64,000 bases of DNA from Allopusillimonas sp008369125 (lineage in GTDB: Bacteria > Pseudomonadota > Gammaproteobacteria > Burkholderiales > Burkholderiaceae_B), in assembly GCF_008369125.1 (NCBI RefSeq), contig NZ_VOAY01000002.1:434001-498000 (forward strand), written 5' to 3'. The position numbers and the translations under genes are program-made. Under the pieces are notes generated by a model. That model worked only from the letters and a program-made list of their open reading frames with translations. It searched no databases and was not told the DNA's origin. Positions 25,717 through 34,813 of this stretch are shown here, one piece after another; position 1 is the stretch's first letter; every line of letters starts with the position of its first letter.

Positions 25717-26499
25717 ATGGACTTACAACTAGCAGGAAAAACCGTACTGATCACAGGTGCGTCACAAGGGATAGGAGCGGGCCTGGCAAGGGCATTCGCA
25801 CAGGAGCAATGCTCTCTCGTGCTCGTTGCACGCTCGGAAGACAAACTGCAAAGCCTTGCCCAGGAGATAGCACGGCAATATAAGGTGGACGCACAAATCA
25901 TCGCTGTGGACCTGACTGCGCCAGGTGTTATCGATAAAGTACTCGAACAGGGCAGCCACGCTGATATCTTGATAAACAACGCAGGCGCCATACCAGGGGG
26001 CAATTTATGGGACGTAGACGCCCCCAAATGGCGTGAAGGCTGGGAACTGAAAGTCATGTGCTACATCGACATGTGCCGTGCATTTTATCGGCACATGCGT
26101 GAACGCGGCCACGGTGTAATTTTGAACAACATCGGAAATGGGGGTGAAATGTACGACTTTGACTACATTGCAGGCACCGCTGGCAATGCAGCCTTGATGG
26201 CTTTCACGCGGGCACTGGGTGGCAGAAGTCTGCAACACGGCATTCGTGTACTGGGTGTGAACCCTGGACCAGTCGCCACAGAACGCATAGAACGCATCCT
26301 GCGTGCGCGTGCACAGACTACCTTCGGTGATCCCGAACAATACGGACAATTACTGAAAAAACTGCCGCTCGGACGCGCCGCTCACGTAGAGGAAGTCGCT
26401 GATTTGTTCGTATTTCTGGCTTCGCCTCGATCTGCATACACGTCGGGTGCCATCTTCACGGTTGACGGCGGCATTACTTCAAATAAAGCACTTGCCTGA
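25717..26499 (+). CDS. Short-chain dehydrogenase/reductase-fold protein with altered YxxxK
   Basis: A 260-residue Rossmann protein. The cofactor motif TGASQGIG and the NNAG motif are intact, and the end has PRSAYTSGAIFTVDGG. In the active site the expected YxxxK reads YIAGT, so the catalytic lysine is missing, and no clear Ser stands 13 residues before the Tyr (the stretch is GNGGEMYDFD). It may be a non-classical SDR subgroup or a binding protein rather than a normal alcohol dehydrogenase. The start at 25717 has AAAGGA upstream. It is the last gene of the co-directional run from 16926. Confidence 0.88.
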   Translation: MDLQLAGKTVLITGASQGIGAGLARAFAQEQCSLVLVARSEDKLQSLAQEIARQYKVDAQIIAVDLTAPGVIDKVLEQGSHADILINNAGAIPGGNLWDVDAPKWREGWELKVMCYIDMCRAFYRHMRERGHGVILNNIGNGGEMYDFDYIAGTAGNAALMAFTRALGGRSLQHGIRVLGVNPGPVATERIERILRARAQTTFGDPEQYGQLLKKLPLGRAAHVEEVADLFVFLASPRSAYTSGAIFTVDGGITSNKALA

Positions 26500-26640
26500 G
26501 GATCAGCTGTGCCAGAAAAACCAAGGCTCTCACTAGCAATCTGACTCAGCACGCCCCTGACACGTGTGGATAAAGGAACCAGATTTGGAGATCGGTGCCA
26601 ACTGGCAGGCGAGCACAGCCCCAATACCGAATCTTTTTAG

Positions 26641-27441
26641 CTACTCACCAAACAACCGCACAACAGCCCCACCACCATGAACCTGGATGATCTGCCCGCT
26701 GACCCAACTGCTGGCCGGTGATGCCAACCAGAGCATGGCGTTAGCGATGTCCTGCGGTTGGCCCGTACGCCCGATGAGGTTATCAGGATGCTTTAACCTT
26801 TCCTGAATAGCAGAGTCCAAACCGGCATCGCCATAACCTTCCGTTATCACCGTGCCGATCAGAACCGAATTAACTCGTACCTTCTGCGCCAACATGTGCG
26901 CGATCGAAATCATCATCTGATTTAGCGCCGCCTTGGATGTGCCGTAGGCCAGGATGTCATAGGCCGGTACAGCGGAAGAAAACGAGCCCGAGTTGATAAT
27001 GCTCGGATTACTGGCTTTAAGCAGATGAGGCAGACAAGCCATAGACATGCGGTAGGCGCTAACCGTATTGAGCCGATACGCATTGACCAGCTCTTCCTCA
27101 GTAATAGCGGTTGGGTCTGCATGACGCGGACCCCAGCCCACATTATTGACGAGTGTAGAAATGCCACCAAAAGCAGCCACTGTCGCGGCAACTACGGCAT
27201 TGATGTCTTCTGCTTTGGTAACGTCGCAGGCCATTCCAAGGCAGCGCTTGCCGGTTTCAGCCTCGATCTGTGCCGCAGTTGCTGCAGCCTTGTCGCCCTG
27301 AAGATCAGCAATCATCACGTTGGCACCCGCTGCCGCCAGCGTTTTGGCAACGCCCGCGCCTATATTTTGTGCGCCACCCGTAATGATGACGTTGTGGCCA
27401 TCCATGTGGAAATCGGCGAATGCATCAAACTTTTCAGCCAT
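26641..27441 (-). CDS. Short-chain dehydrogenase/reductase (classical)
   Basis: NAD(P)H-dependent oxidoreductase of 266 residues. Cofactor motif TGGAQNIGAG, NNVG, catalytic Ser in INSGSFSSA and YGTSK are all present. An Asp in IADLQGD at the end of strand 2 suggests NAD preference. The start at 27441 has GGAG eight bases upstream; the frame is open 17 codons further, but that stretch lacks a ribosome site. It is on the strand opposite to its neighbours, between the long operon and the maleate isomerase gene, and converges on the preceding SDR. The substrate is unknown. Confidence 0.92.
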   Translation of the reverse strand: MAEKFDAFADFHMDGHNVIITGGAQNIGAGVAKTLAAAGANVMIADLQGDKAAATAAQIEAETGKRCLGMACDVTKAEDINAVVAATVAAFGGISTLVNNVGWGPRHADPTAITEEELVNAYRLNTVSAYRMSMACLPHLLKASNPSIINSGSFSSAVPAYDILAYGTSKAALNQMMISIAHMLAQKVRVNSVLIGTVITEGYGDAGLDSAIQERLKHPDNLIGRTGQPQDIANAMLWLASPASSWVSGQIIQVHGGGAVVRLFGE

Positions 27442-27691
27442 GCTGTATCTCCATTTTCTTTTATGGTGGTGTTGCCTGGGCATTGCAGGCATCGCTTGTG
27501 CTTATCTGATGCCGGACACCTCTGCAGACAGTAGCATGTATCTGTACAGCGTCCACCAGCGAACGAACGCGTAAAAACCCCCGCATCATCGCAGAACACG
27601 ATGGCATGTTGGCGCAATGAACATGTGCAAGACTCCTGCTGGACTCTAGAATGTACGCATCATTAATCATTCCAACGGGTTTTGAGTCAGT

Positions 27692-28453
27692 ATGAAAACA
27701 TATCGCATCGGTCAAATTGTGCCCAGCTCCAACACAACCATGGAGACCGAAATTCCCGCAATGCTGCTTTCGCGCTTCGATTTATATCCTGAGGAGCGCT
27801 TCACATTTCATTCGTCACGCATGCGAATGATGAGCGTTACGCCCGAAGAACTAAAAGCAATGGATCAGGCAAGTGATCGATGCGCAGTCGAACTCAGCGA
27901 CGCCAGATGCGATGTAATGGCCTACGCGTGCCTGGTCGCCATTATGGCGCAAGGTAATGGCTATCACCGTGCGTCACAACAGCGCTTGCAAGCAACCGTA
28001 GAGCAAAATGGGGTAGAGATTCCGATTTTAAGCTCCGCAGGAGCGCTCATTGACACGCTGAAGGCGTTTGATTTCAATAAAATCTCTATCGTCACTCCAT
28101 ACATGAAACCACTGACGCAACGTGTGGTGGAATACATCGAAGCAGAAGATATCGTCGTGCAAGACTCCATCAGCCTTGAAGTTGCCGACAATCTTGAGGT
28201 TGGGCTACTCGATCCCGAGCAGCTGTTAAATCATGTTAAGCGGTTGAACCATGACGGCGTCGATGCTGTCGTTTTATCGGCATGCGTACAGATGCCGTCG
28301 TTGCCAGCCATACAACGTGCCGAAGATCTAATCGGCAAACCTGTACTTTCCGCTTCAGTTGCAACCGTGTACCAAATGCTCAAAACGTTAGGTTTGGAAA
28401 CGCGTGTTCCGAATGCTGGCTATATATTGTCCGGAGCCCTTGGTCGCGCATAG
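27692..28453 (+). CDS. maiA: Maleate cis-trans isomerase (Asp/Glu racemase superfamily)
   Basis: Converts maleate to fumarate without cofactor. The 253-residue protein begins with the family segment IGQIVPSSNTTMETEIP and has the two catalytic cysteines C80 (AYACLVAIMAQGNGYH) and C198 (VLSACVQMPSLPAI). Their spacing of 118 residues is the same as in characterised maleate isomerases (C76/C194). The SSAGALIDTL and YMKPLTQRVVEY segments are also typical. In nicotinate and picolinate breakdown this enzyme is the last step after maleamate amidase, and a maleamate-amidase-like gene lies 1.1 kb downstream, so the pair probably feeds fumarate into the TCA cycle. Alkylated maleates are possible substrates. 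Confidence 0.88.
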   Translation: MKTYRIGQIVPSSNTTMETEIPAMLLSRFDLYPEERFTFHSSRMRMMSVTPEELKAMDQASDRCAVELSDARCDVMAYACLVAIMAQGNGYHRASQQRLQATVEQNGVEIPILSSAGALIDTLKAFDFNKISIVTPYMKPLTQRVVEYIEAEDIVVQDSISLEVADNLEVGLLDPEQLLNHVKRLNHDGVDAVVLSACVQMPSLPAIQRAEDLIGKPVLSASVATVYQMLKTLGLETRVPNAGYILSGALGRA

Positions 28454-28512
28454 CGATCACTGAGAATGCGCCTTCTAGCCTAGCTACAGTCATCTAAGGC
28501 TGGCCTGCATCA

Positions 28513-29415
28513 TCAGGTGGTAACGTCATCTGGATCAGCCAGCAAATGGTCAACGAGCAACCGAGCTGCAGGATCTAGTTGCTTGTACGATCGCACCGCC
28601 AACACCAGCTGGCGGTGCGCCCACGGCTCATCGAGCTTGCACATCACCAAACCCAAGCCCTTCACAAAAAACTCAGCCACTCTCCGAGGCAGCACACCGA
28701 TCCCCAGACCTGCTTGCACCATACGGCATTGCGCGTCAAAACTTGTGACCTGAACCCGACATCGCCACGCTCTGCCCAGCTCCGCTGCAGCACGCAAAAG
28801 GAGTGAGTTAGGCTGGCTTCCGGTATGCAAACCCACAAAATCGTAATCAAGCATTGCCGCAAACCTTACACGGTTGTAGGACGCTATAGGATGCGAAGGT
28901 GGAGCAAGGACAACAAGCTCGTCACGGCGATAGTTGTGGTATTCCAAATCAATTGTGGCAATACCACTTGCGAGCACCCCAATATCTGCCACGTTAGTAG
29001 CGACTGCCTGTGCCACGCCGGTACTTATGCGCTCTTCGACACTCACTTGCACCAAAGGGTTTGAGTCCATAAAGCCGCGTAGGCCATCGGGAAGAAACTG
29101 CGTAATGGCAGAAATATTCGCGGCAATATGCACCTGCCCTGTCACGCCGCTTGCGTAGTCACGCATCAGCAACACTACGCCATCCAGATCACTGAGGATG
29201 CGCTGTGCCATATCCACCAAGGCGTGGCCCGCAGGAGTGGGAGTAATGCCTTTGTTGGTGCGCGACAGTAGTTGGACGCCCAGCACGCCTTCCAAATCCA
29301 TAATGCGCTTGCTGATCGCTGCGGGCGCAATATGGGCGCGGTCCGCCGCTGCGGTGATGGTTCCCTCTTCGATCACCGTCAGGAAAAGCCGCAGAGATTT
29401 CGGATCAATTTTCAT
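28513..29415 (-). CDS. LysR-family transcriptional regulator
   Basis: A 300-residue regulator with HTH at about 4-50 (LRLFLTVIEEGTITAAADRAHIAPAAISKRIMDLEGVLG) and an effector domain starting near GVTGQVHIAANISAI. It is divergent from the isochorismatase-fold gene and convergent with maiA, so it most likely controls the maleamate/maleate and TRAP genes. A 7-bp inverted pair, ATTCTAC (29468-29474) and GTAGAAT (29520-29526), lies in the intergenic region and might be part of the binding sites, although its 45-bp spacing is wider than a single LysR site. Confidence 0.92.
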   Translation of the reverse strand: MKIDPKSLRLFLTVIEEGTITAAADRAHIAPAAISKRIMDLEGVLGVQLLSRTNKGITPTPAGHALVDMAQRILSDLDGVVLLMRDYASGVTGQVHIAANISAITQFLPDGLRGFMDSNPLVQVSVEERISTGVAQAVATNVADIGVLASGIATIDLEYHNYRRDELVVLAPPSHPIASYNRVRFAAMLDYDFVGLHTGSQPNSLLLRAAAELGRAWRCRVQVTSFDAQCRMVQAGLGIGVLPRRVAEFFVKGLGLVMCKLDEPWAHRQLVLAVRSYKQLDPAARLLVDHLLADPDDVTT

Positions 29416-29561
29416 ACATGCTCATTCGCTATCAGATTACATGGGTATTGAGTGTGTTTGCCAACGTATTCTACGATGGCCCGTTCGCTTTTTGCTGCTG
29501 TACCGAAAGGTTACGGTCTGTAGAATTGCACATTCGGCTAAAGTCTATATGGAGGAAGGCT

Positions 29562-30188
29562 ATGCGGGACCCAGCAAACATAAAAGGCGGCTTTAGTGGC
29601 GAGCTACGCCATGGATCGTCGCCCACCCTAATAGTTGTTGATTTTCAGCGTGGTTTCACCGAGCAAGGGATCAGCCCACTTTGGTCGAACTGCGACTCGC
29701 AGATTGAAAACACGAATGCGCTAATCAAACAAATCCGCCCTGTTGGCAAGGTGATCTTTACGATTATCTGCTATGACGACAACTTCATAGACGCTGGGAA
29801 ATGGATTGAAAAAGCAGAATCATTGCGCACTTTGCGTCGAGGCACAGCCGCCAGTGAACTAGATCCGCGCCTCGATTATGACGCTGACAAAGACCTTATT
29901 CTTTATAAAACACAAGCGTCAGCGTTTTTTGGCACACCTTTAAACGGCATACTAGCCAACTTAAAAACCGACACCCTCATTGTTGCAGGAGCAACAACGA
30001 GCGGTTGCGTACGAGCAAGCGTAGTCGATGCCATGCAGTACGGCTATGCACCATTTGTTGCACTGGAGTGCGTTGCCGATCGCTCTGCAGCCCAACACCA
30101 GAGCAACCTGATCGACATGGCCAGCAAATATGCTGAAGTTCAAACTAACGATCAACTCCTAACGTATTTGCGCGCACTGAACGATTAA
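29562..30188 (+). CDS. Isochorismatase-fold amidohydrolase, maleamate amidase-like
   Basis: A 208-residue cysteine hydrolase. The Asp-Lys-Cys triad is visible: D27 in IVVDFQRGF, K116 in LILYKTQASAFFGTPL and C149 in GATTSGCVRASVVDA. The TSGCVRASVVDA and KTQASAFFGT segments resemble N-carbamoylsarcosine amidase and maleamate amidohydrolase (NicF), which turns maleamate into maleate plus ammonia. The maleate isomerase gene close by supports that reading. The start at 29562 is fixed by GGAGGAAGG. It is divergent from lysR and leads into the TRAP genes 36 bp downstream. Other ureido or amide acids remain possible substrates. Confidence 0.86.
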   Translation: MRDPANIKGGFSGELRHGSSPTLIVVDFQRGFTEQGISPLWSNCDSQIENTNALIKQIRPVGKVIFTIICYDDNFIDAGKWIEKAESLRTLRRGTAASELDPRLDYDADKDLILYKTQASAFFGTPLNGILANLKTDTLIVAGATTSGCVRASVVDAMQYGYAPFVALECVADRSAAQHQSNLIDMASKYAEVQTNDQLLTYLRALND

Positions 30189-30224
30189 CCCTCTTGCCTT
30201 GATCATAATTATCTGGAGACAACC

Positions 30225-31232
30225 ATGAAATTTCACAAGCTACTACTGGCGACTGCCGTATTTGCGTTCGGCTTTGCGAACGCTGCAAACAGTGCCGAAA
30301 AAAAGCATGAATTAACGTTCTCAACATATTTGCCCCCTGCGTATGAATATGCATGGAAGCCAATCGAAACATTCGTCAAAAATGTTGAGGAGCGTAGCAA
30401 CGGTCGCGTTAAGATCAACGTTTTTCATTCCGCCCAGCTGTTCGACGGATATGAAGAGCTTCCGGCGGTGTCCCGAGGCGATGTAGATATCGTCAACATG
30501 ACTTCGACCTACCCAAGTGGCACGGTCCCCGCTCTCAGCGTTTTTACCCTACCTTTCTTGTTCGACAGCACCGCACATTTGAAGCGCGCGCTGGACGCTG
30601 GTCTCTTCGATCTTGGTGCTCGCCAAGAACTTGAACAGCAACATGACGCGGTCATACTGGGTATTGCCCCATGGGATCCCTATGAGTTTTACTCGCGCAA
30701 CTCACCCATAAAGACCGTCGATGACATCAAGGGCAAAGTATGGGCATCAACTGGCTCGATCGACGCTCAGGCCATCCAAGCACTAGGTGGTTCACCTACC
30801 AGTATGCCTTCATCGGAACTCTATCTTTCGTTTGACCGTGGAGTAATCGACGCAACACCACGCCCACTTCTCACCGGGATGGGACGCAGTCTGTACGAAG
30901 TGGCCAAACATATTTCTCTGGTTAACTTTGGCCTAGACGTATCGATACTCGCAATTAATAAAAAGAAATGGGATTCTCTGCCTGCAGACATTCAGGAGAT
31001 TATTTCAACCGCAGCAAAAGAGCGTGACGCGGATCAATTGGCAAGGGTAGAAACCTTCATTACCGACTCGATTGACAAGTACAAATCTCTTGGTGTTACC
31101 GTCGAACGCGTCGACAGTGACAATCTGAGCAAAATGCGTGCGGCAACGCAACCAGTTATTGCGAAGTGGTCAGCTGATGTCAAAAATGGCGACGCTTATT
31201 TGAAACTGGTCAACGACACCCGTAAACCATAA
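30225..31232 (+). CDS. TRAP transporter solute-binding protein (DctP family)
   Basis: Periplasmic receptor of 335 residues. The signal peptide ends near ANSAEKK, and the fold follows the DctP pattern: SAQLFDGYEELPAVSRGDVDIVNMTS, the FTLPFLFD segment, and GKVWASTGSIDAQAIQALGGSPTSMPSSELYLSFDRGVIDATPRP, in which the position of the carboxylate-binding Arg lies. It is followed by DctQ and DctM genes, forming a sodium-driven importer. Placement between maleamate amidase-like and LeuCD genes suggests a C4-C5 dicarboxylate such as maleate or citraconate (inference). GGAG lies seven bases before the start. Confidence 0.92.
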   Translation: MKFHKLLLATAVFAFGFANAANSAEKKHELTFSTYLPPAYEYAWKPIETFVKNVEERSNGRVKINVFHSAQLFDGYEELPAVSRGDVDIVNMTSTYPSGTVPALSVFTLPFLFDSTAHLKRALDAGLFDLGARQELEQQHDAVILGIAPWDPYEFYSRNSPIKTVDDIKGKVWASTGSIDAQAIQALGGSPTSMPSSELYLSFDRGVIDATPRPLLTGMGRSLYEVAKHISLVNFGLDVSILAINKKKWDSLPADIQEIISTAAKERDADQLARVETFITDSIDKYKSLGVTVERVDSDNLSKMRAATQPVIAKWSADVKNGDAYLKLVNDTRKP

Positions 31233-31289
31233 TCTAGCTAATTTCGAACTTGGCTCAGGCCAAGTTCGAAAGCCATCTCTGGAGAAAGT

Positions 31290-31808
31290 ATGCGGCCTCT
31301 AGCAAATCGTTTCACCCGTTTTACAAACCGAATGAACCAATTTGCGATAGCTATCTCCGAGCTATCGCTGGTAGCGCTAATGCTTTGCATTTGCTACGCC
31401 GTCATCTCGCGCTACTTCTTTAAAAGCCCAAGCATGTACGCAACGGAAACTTGCGTGTATTTACTGTTGCTAGCCACTTGGGCGTCTGTAGGCTATATAC
31501 ATCAAATTGACAGACATGTGCGCGTTGAGGTTTTTGAAAGTTTGTTCAACGACAAGATCAAATTGGTAGCCAAAATCATTTCAATGACCTGCATTATCGC
31601 CTTTTGCGCGGTGCTTGTATGGGCGGGCTATTTGGTCGCTGAAACGGCCTACTTACGTAACTATCGTTCCACCTCATTAATGAAATTCCCATTATGGATC
31701 ACCTACACACTCATCCCTTGTGGTGGCTTATTACTTGGGTTGACTGCCTTGAACAGATTAATAACGGGCGATAAACACCTCACAGACGACAAGAACGAGG
31801 GCGCGTAA
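31290..31808 (+). CDS. TRAP transporter small membrane subunit (DctQ family)
   Basis: A 172-residue inner-membrane protein with four predicted helices (about 19-40, 55-72, 90-112 and 135-158). The family segments are CICYAVISRYFFKSPSMYATETCVYLLLLATWASVGY and HQIDRHVRVEVFESLF. It couples receptor and large subunit of the TRAP importer. The start has GGAG upstream, and its stop TAA shares a base with the DctM start (TAATG). Confidence 0.93.
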   Translation: MRPLANRFTRFTNRMNQFAIAISELSLVALMLCICYAVISRYFFKSPSMYATETCVYLLLLATWASVGYIHQIDRHVRVEVFESLFNDKIKLVAKIISMTCIIAFCAVLVWAGYLVAETAYLRNYRSTSLMKFPLWITYTLIPCGGLLLGLTALNRLITGDKHLTDDKNEGA

Positions 31809-33106
31809 TGGATTCAATGACGATTTTCATTATCCTGGTCAGCGCATTCGCAGTATTGCTGAGTCTGGGAACCCCTATTTTTGCGGCGCTGGGCGTATCC
31901 AGTGTTGCTGGGATTATCCTTCACTCTGGGTTCAGTGGACTGCAGGTTATTCCACCAACTCTACAGCGAGGCATGGGAACTTACACACTCATTGCCATAC
32001 CGTTATTTATCTTAATGGGTGAGGTCATTGCCCGTACGAGTATAGGCGGGCGCCTTTATCACTTATTTTATTTGATCACTAGTCGTCTACCCGGAGGCCT
32101 TGCAGTAGCGAGTATCGGCAGTTCGGCGGTATTCGGTGCTATGAGCGGCGTGAGTGTGGCCGGTGCTGCAACGATTGGGCGTTTCGCAATTCCGGAAATG
32201 CTTAAACGAGGGTACGACCCAGGGCTGTCGGGTGGTTCGATTGCTGCTGCAGGCGCTTTAGCCCTTCTAATCCCACCCAGTATTGGTTTTGTTTTGTATG
32301 GTGAAATTGCAGACCAGTCTATCGGCAAGCTATTCATCGCTGCGATCATTCCTGCTCTGCTAATCGTCGCATTAATGGTTCTGTACGTCGTCGTGCTAAG
32401 TTATATGCGGCCTGAACTGGCACCACGACACCCAGCACGTGTTTCAACACGTGCATTACTTCTGGCGTTTAGGGATGTTTGGGCAGGCATAATTCTAATC
32501 TTTCTTGTGATAGGAACCATTTATCTCGGCATAGCCACACCGACAGAATCGGCTGGTATTGGGGCTGCGGGAGCATTTGTAATTGCGTTAGGATACAAAG
32601 AGCTCAACATCAACAAGATCATGACCATCCTGAGATCTACTGCAGTGACAAGCGGCATGATTCTATTGATTCTGGCTGCTGCCTTGTTGTTCGGCTATAT
32701 CATGACGCGCCTCATGATTCCTCAAAAGCTTGTTGCCATGGTTGCAGAATCATCTCAACCTGGCTGGATAGTTTTGGTTTTCATGCTCTTGTTTCTGATC
32801 ATCATCGGCATGTTTCTGGATATCGTATCGCTGATACTTATAACGACACCCATATTATTGCCGGTAGTGGTGACATTGGGCTATGACCCCATATGGTTCG
32901 GCGTCATCATGATCATTGCATGTGAAATGGCAGTAATCACACCTCCCGTAGGGCTGAACTTATATGTAATTAAAGGCATTGCACCTGAGATAAGCTTAAA
33001 ACAGATTACAAGAGGCGCATTACCTTTTGTGTTTCTTGAGATAATCGCCATAGTCATTTTGACGGTGTTTCCAGAAATTGTTCTTTGGCTACCAAAATTC
33101 AGATAA
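31808..33106 (+). CDS. TRAP transporter large membrane subunit (DctM family)
   Basis: The 432-residue permease that carries the sodium-coupled transport step, with about 12 helices and two half-helix hairpins. Typical motifs are IPLFILMGEVIARTSIGGRLY, SSAVFGAMSGVSVAGAATIGRFAIPEMLKRGYDPGLSGGSIAAAGALALLIPPSIG and VITPPVGLNLYVIKG. It overlaps dctQ by one base. A strong 13-bp-stem hairpin just after its stop marks the end of the transcript. Confidence 0.94.
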   Translation: MDSMTIFIILVSAFAVLLSLGTPIFAALGVSSVAGIILHSGFSGLQVIPPTLQRGMGTYTLIAIPLFILMGEVIARTSIGGRLYHLFYLITSRLPGGLAVASIGSSAVFGAMSGVSVAGAATIGRFAIPEMLKRGYDPGLSGGSIAAAGALALLIPPSIGFVLYGEIADQSIGKLFIAAIIPALLIVALMVLYVVVLSYMRPELAPRHPARVSTRALLLAFRDVWAGIILIFLVIGTIYLGIATPTESAGIGAAGAFVIALGYKELNINKIMTILRSTAVTSGMILLILAAALLFGYIMTRLMIPQKLVAMVAESSQPGWIVLVFMLLFLIIIGMFLDIVSLILITTPILLPVVVTLGYDPIWFGVIMIIACEMAVITPPVGLNLYVIKGIAPEISLKQITRGALPFVFLEIIAIVILTVFPEIVLWLPKFR

Positions 33107-33128
33107 TCGACTACGTGCTTTAAATAAT

Positions 33129-33158
33129 AAAAGCCGACGTCTTGCGACGTCGGCTTTT
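33129..33158. terminator. Hairpin terminator after the TRAP operon
   Basis: Perfect 13-bp stem (AAAAGCCGACGTC / GACGTCGGCTTTT) with loop TTGC, flanked by A-run and T-run, so it can stop transcription in both directions. It starts 22 bp after the dctM stop. It implies the LeuCD genes have their own promoter between 33160 and 33400. Confidence 0.88.
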
Positions 33159-33402
33159 ATTACCTGTTTGTAAAAAAATAGCATGGTAGCAACATATTTC
33201 ACGATGGCTCATTCGTTATCGACTGCTTTGCAAGTAACTAAGGCCGCACCACAATACTAATAACACCCGGCCATCACGCCCAGCACTAAAAGCACATTAA
33301 TAATTGAGAAGAAATTTCCATGAGCCACTGCCCCGATTTTAACGCGACTCAACCAGCCGAAAAATTGCATATGCCTAATGTGTGCATGAACCGAGGTTGA
33401 TG

Positions 33403-34809
33403 ATGAGTACCGCACGTACTTTATTTAAAAAACTCTGGGATGCGCATGTTGTCAAAAACATCGATCAACAAAGAGATTTGCTTTATATAGACCGCCATCT
33501 TGTCTACGAAGTGACTAGCCCTCAAGCGTTTGAAGGATTACGTCAACATAAAAGAAAACCATGGCGAAGTTCAACTATTTTGGCGACAGCAGACCATAAC
33601 GTCCCTACGCGAAACCGCCATGCCGGCATCGCGGATCGATTGGCCGCGGCACAGATCGACCAACTAAGTATTAACTGTGAAGAGTTTGAGATCAAAGAAT
33701 TCAAACTCAACGACCCGCGCCAGGGAATCATCCATGTAATCGGACCCGAACTGGGCGCCACATTGCCCGGCATGACAGTGGTGGCCGGAGACTCACATAC
33801 AAGTACCCATGGCGCATTCGCTGCGCTCGCATTTGGAATAGGCACTTCGGAGGTGGAGCATGTACTTGCTACACAGTGCTTACTTGTCAGCCACTTAAAA
33901 ACCATGCGAATAGACATTAAGGGAAAGTTGCATCCCCACGTGAGCGCAAAGGATTTGATTCTGCACATAATCAAACACATAGGTGCCAGCGGAGGAAGCA
34001 ATTATGCTATTGAATTCACCGGAGAAACGGTCAGAGGGCTGTCCATGGAAGCACGCATGACTCTGTGCAATATGGCAATTGAAGCCGGTGCGCGCGTTGG
34101 TTTGATCTCCGTCGATAACACCACGATTAACTATCTTGCGGGCCGCCCTTTTGCGCCTTCAGGAGCGCAGTGGAATACCGCGAGCCAATATTGGAAAAGC
34201 CTGGTCAGCGACGAGGACGCCGTGTTCGATTGCACGATTCACTTGACCGCTGAAGACGTTAAGCCCATGGTGAGCTGGGGCACATCACCAGATATGGTGA
34301 CGTCAATTGATGGGAGCGTCCCGGCTCCAGAAGATTTTGAAACCATTAATCAGCAAGTCAGTGTTCGACAGGCACTCGAATATATGCAATTACAGCCGCA
34401 TACGCTGATTACCGATATCAAGATCGACAAGGTGTTCATCGGTTCTTGCACTAATTCGAGAATCGAGGATCTGAGAACTGCAGCAATGATTGTCGAAGGC
34501 AAACAGGTTGCCCCAACAATAGTACAGGCGCTGGTCGTACCAGGGTCCGGACTAGTCAAGGCGCAGGCCGAGGCTGAGGGATTAGACAAGATATTCATCG
34601 CTGCCGGTTTTGAGTGGCGAGAGCCCGGCTGCTCGATGTGCCTGGGCATGAATGAGGATCGACTGCTACCTGGAGAGCGATGCGCGTCAACCTCGAATCG
34701 GAACTTCGAAGGAAGACAAGGCGCCGGAGGCCTTAGCCATTTGGTGAGTCCTGCGATGGCAGCGGCCGCTGCCATCGCAGGACGCTTCACGGATTTTACT
34801 GGGAGCTGA
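33403..34809 (+). CDS. leuC: LeuC-type hydro-lyase large subunit (isopropylmalate/citraconate/maleate type)
   Basis: Large subunit of an aconitase-family hydro-lyase, 468 residues, matching E. coli LeuC in length. The [4Fe-4S] ligands C349 (SCTNSR), C410 and C413 (CSMCLGMN) are present, as are LLYIDRHLVYEVTSPQAFEGLR and GDSHTSTHGAFAALAFGIGTSEVEHVLATQ. It interconverts 2- and 3-isopropylmalate, or hydrates citraconate or maleate in catabolic versions. No leuB or leuA lies nearby; instead the neighbours are a TRAP importer, maleate isomerase and an amidohydrolase, so a catabolic role is likely. The start at 33403 (or the adjacent ATG at 33400) follows GAGG. Confidence 0.9.
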   Translation: MSTARTLFKKLWDAHVVKNIDQQRDLLYIDRHLVYEVTSPQAFEGLRQHKRKPWRSSTILATADHNVPTRNRHAGIADRLAAAQIDQLSINCEEFEIKEFKLNDPRQGIIHVIGPELGATLPGMTVVAGDSHTSTHGAFAALAFGIGTSEVEHVLATQCLLVSHLKTMRIDIKGKLHPHVSAKDLILHIIKHIGASGGSNYAIEFTGETVRGLSMEARMTLCNMAIEAGARVGLISVDNTTINYLAGRPFAPSGAQWNTASQYWKSLVSDEDAVFDCTIHLTAEDVKPMVSWGTSPDMVTSIDGSVPAPEDFETINQQVSVRQALEYMQLQPHTLITDIKIDKVFIGSCTNSRIEDLRTAAMIVEGKQVAPTIVQALVVPGSGLVKAQAEAEGLDKIFIAAGFEWREPGCSMCLGMNEDRLLPGERCASTSNRNFEGRQGAGGLSHLVSPAMAAAAAIAGRFTDFTGS

Positions 34810-34813
34810 CACG

